From positions 82,501 through 146,500 of the forward strand of contig JAXRKP010001017.1 in NCBI GenBank assembly GCA_037039925.1: a DNA stretch of 64,000 nt, given 5' to 3'. Each line of letters opens with the position of its first letter. Within the stretch, counting starts at the first letter, position 1. Position numbers and translations under genes: made by a program. This document shows positions 57,901 through 64,000 of the stretch, one piece after another. The notes beneath the pieces are model-generated. The model was not told the origin of the DNA. It made no database searches and saw nothing but the letters and a program-made list of their open reading frames with translations. This DNA comes from Doris montereyensis. Lineage: Eukaryota; Mollusca; Gastropoda; Nudibranchia; Dorididae.

Positions 57901-60900
57901 CATATGTGCTTTTTTATGGTTAGCTGATGGTCTAGCTGTACACCAAGATATATTGGGTTGCTCTCTTTCTCAATCTGTTCACCATTGCTGATTAGTTTTA
58001 GGTTCAGGGTTTTCCCTGTACAGTTATTTATCCTACTAATCATAAGTTTCTTAGAAAATAAAGGAAGCAACCAAAATATGTACAGAAGTGAAAACAACAA
58101 TACAAAATTTAGCAGTAGTGAGAAAATGCGGTGCAACTGGGATTGTCATATAAGATAAAATTTCCCTACAACCGCCAGTTTTCCCAATATCAAATAGTGC
58201 CCCATTACCATTGGTGAATAAATTAAAAGCCCCCCCCCCCCCCCCCCCCAAAAAAAAAAAAGCAGTTTACAACTGATATTACGACATAACACAGACTAAG
58301 CAGCTCTTGTAAGATTACCTTCTCATCAAATGTTTTTAATGAAGATGTCCATTCAGGATCTCAAACGCACATAAATATATTATAAGTAAACACAGATTTT
58401 GAATGGTTGCATCCTGGGATGCCTATTCTTAAATAAACATCAAAGACTCTGCCACTGGCTAGAAAGTTATATTTCTCTTTATACAAATTCAAGAAAACAG
58501 TCAGTTTATGACATAAATAGCAGATGCGATGTTAAAGAATGCATCTATTGTAAATCACATGCAACTCTAAACAACATTTATATCTTCTTGACAAATCTAG
58601 TTTACAAACCTCCTCCTCATCATCATCTTCATTTTCATCTGCATCATCTTCATCTTCTGATCCTTCATCACAACTGAAAAAGAAATGAAACATATAATTC
58701 CTTAAAGATATAACAAATTTTTTCGGAAAGGTAGTTCCTTGATCTTTTTACTTTGCTTTTTCTCTCATTTTTTAACAAAATAATGCTTGGAACAGTCCCT
58801 TCAACACCATCTTTTGTTTAAACACTATTTAACATTTATGTTTGGAAGAATTGGTGCAGTAACCTTTTCACCAACGTCTAGCATTCATCTTTTTAATCCG
58901 AAGCATAAATAAATTGATATCATATCAACTGATATAAAAAATCATATCTATTTAATCATCTTAGGGCCTTGACAGGCGAGATGTAAAGAACGCAGCAGGA
59001 ATTACTGCGCAGTCTGGAGATACACTGTAGGCAATGGGAGCGGTCACACTAGCGACAGGCGTTATTTTCGGTCTTGGCATAGCAGATGTGTGTCGCCCAC
59101 ATTCTGCTACGCCGCGACACACCAGCGTATTGGTGAAGCACTGTGTTCAATGGACGCAGACACACGAGATGTATTTTCTGCTAGCGCATTCCTACAAAAG
59201 CTGTGTTTTTTCTCGCTTCTCATTCAACACGACAATAGTTTCAGTGCAACCATGTCTTCTTATCACGAAACAGAGCGTTTGATTTTGAAATAAAGAGCAG
59301 AAACATCATTTGGGACAGCACAAGTGAGGAATATAAAAACAGTGGTTGGCTCCTTGAGACGTACGGCACTGGCGTATTGATTCTTATCTATATGTTTACC
59401 GATTTGATTGTAGTTACGCACTAAAAAAAGTTAGATCTGGTGTCAAAATCTTTGGGCATACGAAAGTGGTGAAGAATTTGGACTCATCATCTCATCACCA
59501 TGATGAAAGCCACCCTGACTCTCCGATCATCCATGTTGAACTGAGCAGTAGCGTTAAATGTTAGCCCCATGTGGCTACCACACAAAAGTAGGCGACATTT
59601 AATGTATTTACTGCGCGACAATTGTAGCTCGTCTGTCAAGGCCCTTAAAGATCAAACAACTGTCCTCAAGAGATGATATTGCACTAGATTAACATATGCT
59701 CTTTTTAATCATATTTTATCAATCTCATACTCAAAATCTAGCACTCTTTTAAACCAGGCGAAACAAGTAAAATCTGTGTCCGCTAACCTCAATGAAGTCA
59801 GTGTGTCCCGTAAACCAGCAGCATCCAAAATATCTCGAACTTCGTCACAACCTTGATCTCCCAACATATTGGCTGAAAACAGAAGATAATGAAATTTCAA
59901 TTCTTTTATGCAATTCAAAGATGTACAACAATTGCATACCTGGCTTTTGTTTTTTCTATTCCTTTTTAAAGATTCATTTCATTCTTGAATATGAAACATA
60001 TTTTTCTTTAAACGTTTAAGAAAAAAAAGGATTTAACGATTGATTAAACTTTCTTATGAACAAATAAAAATGCAGAGGTAACTACTATCATGTTTATATT
60101 ATAATTATATTGATGTTCATGACTCAGTCTTTACAATGTCTGCATTAAAACTCTTAAGAATCCTATCACTTATCAAACAGGGGTGTTATTGCATTTCAAA
60201 CTGAAGTAATTTAGACAAATTAAAAGTCTTTCTTTCTATCTTTATGCAATTGATGTAAACCATTTCCTGATGAACAACAAACAAATCTTAATTTTGTCAA
60301 TAGGAGCAAATAATAATAGTTGAACACTACTGAAAATGCATGAGAAATGCTAAATCAAGTAATTTAAAAGTAATTAAATCATTTCCTTTTATAAAAATAT
60401 CATCATCTATAAGCATGACTACCTACCATCCAAATCGAGCTTAATTAGAGAATCCTTCCCTTCAAGACTTTCAACCATGGCAAGGGCACCATCTTTCTTT
60501 ATTTCATTGCCACACAAAATAAGTTCCTATGTAAAGACAACAATATAATTCTTTTTATAAAAGTAAAGATAAGCATAAGTAAATACATGAATGTATTATC
60601 AACTTGAATAGTCATAGCTTGCATTATTGCAGTTCTCGTGAAACAATAAAGCATGTACTGAAAATGAGTGTCACATAATCAATATACAGTGAACAATACA
60701 TTTTTTGTACTACAATACTCTTCTATTAACTCATTTTACTAAAGGAAAGTTAAATCGATAAAGTCTAAGAACTAAAAACTAATACTTGAAATTCCGATAC
60801 TCAAAAAGCAGCATACCACAAGCTGACTTTTCAGCTTTCACATACAAGTCAATGATTTGTATGGAACAGTCTTATATGGCGCCAGTGGTGAGCGGTTAGG

Positions 60901-62294
60901 CCACCGGACTGGGGATCATGAGATCCCGGATACAAATCCTAGCCTTAGCAAAGTTAGGTCCGACGTGTTACTTTGGGAAAGATTTTGAATTGATTTACCC
61001 ACAGCCACAAATAAGGTCATAGATACATTAGGTGTAAAAAGACCCCCCCCCCCTGTCAATGTCAAAGCTCGATTAGCCCCATCTCGAGGGTAGGTTTGCT
61101 GTTGGAAGATCGCACCCATTTTTGGACTCGGCTCTCTTCATTTTAGTGACCACTGCAGCCGAACACTAGGGATGCATCGGTCTGGGAGCTCATGAGGATT
61201 TCAACTTATGCTCATGGAAATCTACAACCTCCCTTCCAAAGTGACAGTCTGATCGGGGGGGAAACTAGCTCGCTAGTTAAATAGCAGTCCGCCGAATGCC
61301 TTCTTCAATAGCTTAAAATTTGTATGGCAAGTATGATATTCTCGTGGACTTAAAAGAATAAAAGAAAAGAAAGCAAAAAGAGACCCATGGCTCAACATAA
61401 AACTCCTCCACAAAACTGAAAAGCAGCCTTAATTTGAAGCCATAAGTTCAGCTAAATATCATTACAAAAAGAGTCAAATTTCATGTTTGTTTTACCTTTA
61501 GTTGTCTATGACCATTCTGTAAAGCTTTTAGCAATAGCAATTGCACCCTTTGTCCGGAGTAAAACAATCACCAAAGTTGATAACTTGTAAATCCTGAAGT
61601 TTTGGTAAAGACTGTTGAAAAGTGAAAAGAATTTGCATAATGACATGAGTTGGTTCTTATATAACACATATTAATTAAACAAAATTTTCACAAATTAACA
61701 TAGAGGAAGATTTCAGCAACACCTTTTAAAAATTCTTACTTTGGCAATGGCTTCTGCTCCTCTGGTTGTGAAGGTGTTGTCATTCAAGTTGAGATACTTC
61801 AGATGAGGATTTGACGCAAAGGCATCAGCCAAAGCTGAAATGCCACCGTGATTTATTCCATTCTGAGGCATAGCCACATGTTCAAGGGTGCCAATACTCT
61901 GGTTAAAACAACAACAACACATTTTAAGAAATTACATTTGAATTGAAAAGAGCTTCATTATACAACCCTTTACAAAATATCATTCACTAACAACAAAGCA
62001 TAGAAAGTCCAGCATATGAGATGTAGTAAAATCTTCCATTCATTTTGAAAACAGTTTGTATAGTTAAGAGTGTCTAAGCTATATGGAATTAGTGACTGTA
62101 TTTAATGGAGTTGTAACTGTGTTCGTGATATACTGAAAATATAGTTTAATTTCTCCTACCTTAAAGGCAGCGGCCAGAGCTGTTGAGCCTTCATTTTCAA
62201 GCCTGTTTCTTCCAGATATGAAGACTCTAAGAGCCAAAGGTTTTCCTGCAGTAACACTGCCTGCATAACACTCTGTGAGACATTCAGCTAGCAT
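42928..62294 (-). CDS. RANGAP1: Ran GTPase-activating protein 1 (RanGAP1), 13 exons, N-terminal part not found
   Basis: RanGAP1 stimulates GTP hydrolysis by Ran on the cytoplasmic side of the nuclear pore, driving nucleocytoplasmic transport. The visible exons start within the leucine-rich repeats ([41 protein letters not shown]), then give [18 protein letters not shown], an acidic stretch (exons at 58610 and 55979), and the C-terminal domain of animal RanGAP1 ([16 protein letters not shown] to MILQTLYSF). About 407 residues are seen; roughly the first 160-180 of the family are missing and must lie beyond 64000 or in undetected exons. A SUMO-type motif IKGE sits where human has LKSE. Only one exon (61496-61611) has frame breaks. 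It is convergent with AIMP1. Confidence 0.95.
43125..43345 (+). mobile_element. LINE reverse-transcriptase C-terminal remnant
   Basis: Reads [20 protein letters not shown] and later [15 protein letters not shown], the W-x-D-D-I..DR..WR tail typical of LINE ORF2 C-termini, preceded by an in-frame stop. In a RanGAP1 intron. Confidence 0.7.
43590..43800 (-). mobile_element. LINE C-terminal remnant
   Basis: The minus strand reads pieces such as [16 protein letters not shown] and [16 protein letters not shown] in different frames, a decayed LINE tail of the type ending DR..W..LV..LC. Confidence 0.5.
44545..45339. mobile_element. inverted-repeat element (Tigger/pogo-like), 795 bp
   Basis: Left end CAGTGTAATCCGCTTATATC; right end reversed CAGTGTAATCCACTTATATC, one mismatch in 20. 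TA follows the right end, but AA precedes the left. Inside, ATGTCGATA and TGTCGATAAAT recur near both ends, and the middle (44940-45160) is unusually GC-rich without a recognisable transposase. Confidence 0.78.
45445..45569 (-). CDS. RANGAP1: RanGAP1 exon, C-terminal domain
   Basis: Encodes [20 protein letters not shown], then [20 protein letters not shown]. The donor GTGAGT overlaps an apparent AAG TGA; splicing at AA followed by GTGAGT gives the full family end. Confidence 0.92.
46662..46750 (-). CDS. RANGAP1: RanGAP1 exon, C-terminal domain
   Basis: Encodes [15 protein letters not shown] and [14 protein letters not shown], equivalent to human SFNSNTFLTRLLVHMGLLK. Ends on the lysine of the IKGE motif. 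Confidence 0.92.
46900..47592 (+). mobile_element. L2/CR1-like LINE, 3' end
   Basis: Encodes [18 protein letters not shown], then (after a frame slip at AAAAAACAATGCC) [42 protein letters not shown] and [11 protein letters not shown], ending in TGA at 47401-47403: the C-terminal part of a reverse transcriptase. The 3' end CGCCTTGAGC..GAAGGCGCAATATAAAT with a short TCTTA repeat is typical of L2-type tails. Lies in a RanGAP1 intron. Confidence 0.85.
48680..49378. mobile_element. TA-flanked inverted-repeat element, 699 bp
   Basis: Left end CAGTAGTCTCTGCCAAAATG; right end reversed CAGTAGTCTCCGCTAAAATG. TA flanks both ends (48678-48679 and 49379-49380). CAAAATGCA motifs recur several times near both ends. 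No transposase. In a RanGAP1 intron. Confidence 0.82.
49430..49487 (-). CDS. RANGAP1: RanGAP1 exon, C-terminal domain
   Basis: Encodes [19 protein letters not shown], aligned with human VSSVFKDEATVRMAVQDA. Confidence 0.88.
49645..49990 (+). repeat. dispersed repeat, copy D
   Basis: Same order of segments as 36090-36385, including AGTATGATTATTAGATCAAG, TTTCAACTTTTTAACTATAA and AAATGGTGGC. Confidence 0.65.
50129..50173 (-). CDS. RANGAP1: RanGAP1 exon (45 bases)
   Basis: Encodes [15 protein letters not shown], matching human TSDPEKVVSAFLK. Phase 0 at both ends. Confidence 0.88.
50455..50688 (-). mobile_element. tRNA-derived SINE, third type
   Basis: The reverse strand starts GGCACGGGGGACTCGGAAGT and has the B-box-like GTGGGTTCAAGCCCC about 55 bases on. 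The body contains CAGATCACAATACTTTGTGC. A truncated relative lies at 63106-63193. Confidence 0.7.
50803..50898 (-). CDS. RANGAP1: RanGAP1 exon, start of C-terminal domain
   Basis: Encodes [20 protein letters not shown] and DILLQELG, matching human STFLAFPSPEKLLRLG. 32 codons, phase 0. Confidence 0.93.
50899..55978 (-). other. large RanGAP1 intron
   Basis: No further exon is needed between ITPPKQ and KISAKDF. Content is AT-rich with a diverged duplication at 52340-52720; the 147-codon open frame across that duplication is not gene-like. Confidence 0.5.
52340..52725. repeat. two-copy direct repeat, about 270-bp spacing
   Basis: GTCCACCA followed by GTGATC(A/T)CAGGAT(G/A)AAT, AAGAGGAAA(T/C)AGCAAGA and GGACCTACCAGCAGC occurs at about 52348-52441 and again at 52620-52718. 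Confidence 0.8.
55979..56062 (-). CDS. RANGAP1: RanGAP1 exon, acidic linker
   Basis: Encodes [14 protein letters not shown] and [11 protein letters not shown]. 28 codons, phase 0, between the acidic stretch and the C-terminal domain. Confidence 0.85.
56340..58060 (-). mobile_element. non-LTR retrotransposon remnant with RNase H domain
   Basis: Reading leftward: the end of a reverse transcriptase ([19 protein letters not shown]), a linker, an RNase H domain with its catalytic acidic residues in [20 protein letters not shown] and GNDKAD, then a zinc-knuckle-like CPLW..H..THHLFGC. An in-frame TGA splits the RNase H domain after SDLRQT, where a Trp codon would fit, and the linker is in several frames, so the copy is inactive. 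Jockey/I-type LINEs with RNase H are the best match. It sits in a RanGAP1 intron. Confidence 0.88.
58226..58262. repeat. C and A homopolymer tract
   Basis: About 19 C followed by about 12 A in a row. Confidence 0.95.
58610..58673 (-). CDS. RANGAP1: RanGAP1 exon, acidic stretch
   Basis: Encodes [21 protein letters not shown], the acidic tail after the leucine-rich repeats that is characteristic of RanGAP1. Confidence 0.88.
58964..59644. mobile_element. PIF/Harbinger-like MITE, 681 bp
   Basis: Left end GGGCCTTGACAGGCGAG; right end reversed GGGCCTTGACAGACGAG, one mismatch in 17. TTA flanks both ends (58961-58963 and 59645-59647), the 3-bp duplication expected for Harbinger elements. An inner CGACA/TGTCG-rich palindrome lies near 59050-59120. 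No transposase. In a RanGAP1 intron. Confidence 0.85.
59788..59872 (-). CDS. RANGAP1: RanGAP1 exon, last leucine-rich repeat
   Basis: Encodes [20 protein letters not shown] and TLTSL, matching human GNTLGEEGCEQLQEVLEG. Confidence 0.92.
60427..60526 (-). CDS. RANGAP1: RanGAP1 exon, leucine-rich repeat
   Basis: Encodes [20 protein letters not shown] and DSLIKLDLD, matching human ELNLSFCEIKRDAALAVAEA. Confidence 0.93.
60874..61275 (+). mobile_element. SINE, head related to 28137 copy
   Basis: GGTGAGCGGTTAGGCCACCG and ACTGGGGATCATGAGATCCC match the SINE head (B-box-like GGATACAAATCC). The downstream part differs from the other copies and may be a second element joined to it. Confidence 0.6.
61496..61611 (-). 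CDS. RANGAP1: RanGAP1 exon, leucine-rich repeat, frame-broken
   Basis: Encodes [21 protein letters not shown], then GAIAIAK and [10 protein letters not shown] in successive frames. One surplus G in AAAGGG and one surplus A in AAAA; with both removed it is 114 bases, exactly 38 codons, and both junctions fit. Confidence 0.92.
61740..61898 (-). CDS. RANGAP1: RanGAP1 exon, leucine-rich repeats
   Basis: Encodes [20 protein letters not shown] and [21 protein letters not shown]. 53 codons, phase 0 at both ends. Confidence 0.96.
62160..62294 (-). CDS. RANGAP1: RanGAP1 exon, most upstream one seen
   Basis: Encodes [20 protein letters not shown] and [20 protein letters not shown], matching human [21 protein letters not shown]. 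It is preceded by CAG, so the ATG is internal, not the start. Confidence 0.95.
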
Positions 62295-62813
62295 CTGATG
62301 GCACCATAATAAAAAAAAATAGATATACGGTGAGGAAGGAATACCAAATCAAACTCATTCCATCCATAGAATGCCACTTGGGCCAATAAATTCTACTTGA
62401 TTAGTAAATGCATTGTCATTTAATAATGCAAGAAGAAATTAGTATAGTTTTAATGATAAATGTACATAACAATATCCTTCTGCTCTGAACTGGGGGTTGA
62501 CTGAACATTTTGATAGCTAAGGTAGACAATTTACAGAGTTAGTCATGGCGATAAGGCTACCAATGACTCCCTGTTTAAGAGTCAAACAAAGCATAAGCTT
62601 AATCTTTCAGACTGCCTGAGATGAGAGCATATTTTAAGCAGTTTAATAAGCATGTATGTGAATGCACATCGCTTTGGAGGAGATAAGATGCATTTGGTCT
62701 TGCAAATCCTATCTGTAAAATTCACACCTTTAAAGGCATTGCAAGATCTCACATTAACATGTGGCATTGTCGCATCAAATCAATTGTATGAAGCAATGAA
62801 TTTTTTTGTAAGT

Positions 62814-63020
62814 TGCTCAAAGGCCATTACGGCCCATAGAGCTGAAGCCTGTTCCGGTTTTTTTTGTAGCATGGAGCATAACAGGTGATAACAATGACCT
62901 CCTGGACAAGATGCTAATCTGATGATGCTTGTACTCCTTTACACCTGGGTTGGGTGGGGAAAATGTGTATTACGTGTCTTTCCCATGGAACACAACTAAC
63001 TTTGCTAGGATTCAAACCCA
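62814..63020 (-). mobile_element. SINE, head-truncated
   Basis: Tail and body match the 28137-28430 family (AAGGCC..TACGGCCC, GTTCCGG, GATAACAATGACCTCCTGG, GTGTCTTTCCCA) up to the B-box-like GGATTCAAACCC; the A box is gone. Confidence 0.65.
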
Positions 63021-63105
63021 GGGATACATATTTTAGACAAGAATAAAATCAGTCGAGGTCCTATCAAAATCAGATGTAGATTTTGCTATAAAAAAAACTA
63101 GAGAA

Positions 63106-63193
63106 AAATTTTCAACCGTTGGCAGGGCTCACACCCACTACCTTTTAGTTGAGAGCCTGACACCTTGTTGCCTCTGGACTACCGAGTCCTCCT
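63106..63193 (-). mobile_element. SINE head fragment, third type
   Basis: The reverse strand GGACTCGGTAGTCCAGAGGC and GGGTGTGAGCCC resemble the SINE at 50455-50688. Confidence 0.55.
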
Positions 63194-64000
63194 TAACTTG
63201 AAACCAATGAGTACATTTCTAATCTTGAAAAATGAAAAGCCCACAAAAAGCACACATTTCAGCCTTTCAACTTGAATTTCCAGGCTCACTAATGTATTCC
63301 AACTGTGCTCCACTGTGACATAGCCATTTTCGACGGCCAAAGTGAAAGACAATGACACTTAATAAATATACTGTCTTCTGAGTGGTCATCTTTTCTGGGG
63401 TTGTAGATCATAAACCAATGAGAGGAAAAACTGAAAGATGAATTTCAAGGAGCATCATAGTTTTGGGAGACTATGCAATAGACCTATGAACATACAACTA
63501 GGAAATTATTTTACCTCAGAATACATTGGTATCTTATGGACCTCAAAAGAAAGAGGTCTTCAAACAGGCAAGAATGAGGTGGTCAAATTTCCACCAAAAA
63601 AACTCTGTACACATAAAGAGTTAAAGAGTTGTTCATAAGGTTATGTGATAAAGATAAAATTATTTTAATGTATGCATGTTTACAGTCGGAGGTGGTTTGT
63701 GTGTGTGCATGTGTAATTGTGCAAGTTAATCTTGTGTTAGTGATACAAGAACATTGCCAGTTAGCTCCAAGACAGTTAATTCCAAATACGATGATGAAAC
63801 TGATAGTGTGGAGAGTTTATAGATTAGGCACAGTATATGTGTCTCTGCATATTATGTCTAAATTAGCATCATTTCATTTGTTAGGTACTGTAAAATAAAA
63901 CCCAAAAAAAAAAAAAACCAAAATTCTTTTCAGCACAAAGAGCTAGATAAATCTCATATGAGAAACAACTAATATTCAGCAGCTTATGAAAGGCTTATTC

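Larger units (their letters stand above)
62295..64000. other. upstream RanGAP1 intron, repeats
   Basis: Should be intron (or hold undetected 5' exons) of RanGAP1. The conserved N-terminal leucine-rich repeats were looked for on the minus strand and not found. Contains two SINE pieces. Confidence 0.5.

Overview
This is a eukaryotic, animal-type genomic window: AT-rich, with short exons split by GT-AG introns, many microsatellites, tRNA-derived SINEs, LINE remnants and short inverted-repeat DNA transposons. Protein similarity is strong to vertebrate orthologues, but the introns are compact. Together with the repeat types this suggests an invertebrate bilaterian, plausibly a mollusc; the species cannot be fixed from the sequence.

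Three conserved genes account for nearly all recognisable coding sequence. (1) TBCK, minus strand, about 9196-29221: 23 coding exons covering the pseudokinase, the Rab-GAP (TBC) domain and most of the C-terminal rhodanese-like domain; the last short exon was not found. (2) AIMP1 (p43/EMAPII, a scaffold of the multi-aminoacyl-tRNA-synthetase complex), plus strand, 32167-40763, six coding exons. TBCK and AIMP1 lie head-to-head with their start codons about 2.9 kb apart, the same neighbour relation as in the human genome. (3) RanGAP1 (activator of the Ran GTPase), minus strand, from beyond the right-hand side to 42928: 13 exons covering the later leucine-rich repeats, the acidic stretch and the C-terminal domain. 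The N-terminal exons are not visible. AIMP1 and RanGAP1 are convergent. A tiny plus-strand terminal exon at 1277-1348 may be the end of a fourth gene, which I do not recognise.

The most notable gene-structure feature is the last TBCK intron found (9356-11140). It has a minor-spliceosome (U12-type) donor ATATCCTTTT, a U12-like branch site 11 bases from its end, and an AG acceptor; only this AT-AG excision keeps the rhodanese domain in frame.

All three conserved genes need roughly one-base corrections, mostly in homopolymer runs, to read through. The pattern is shared by unrelated genes with otherwise intact splice sites, so consensus errors are a better explanation than three pseudogenes.

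The remainder is intronic and intergenic DNA: TA-flanked Tigger/pogo-like elements, a Harbinger-like and a hAT-like element, a two-copy MITE family, SINEs, LINE fragments (one carrying an RNase H domain with an in-frame stop), a 564-bp tandem duplication carrying GA arrays, several minisatellites, and a nearly continuous 164-bp hairpin in the TBCK-AIMP1 interval.
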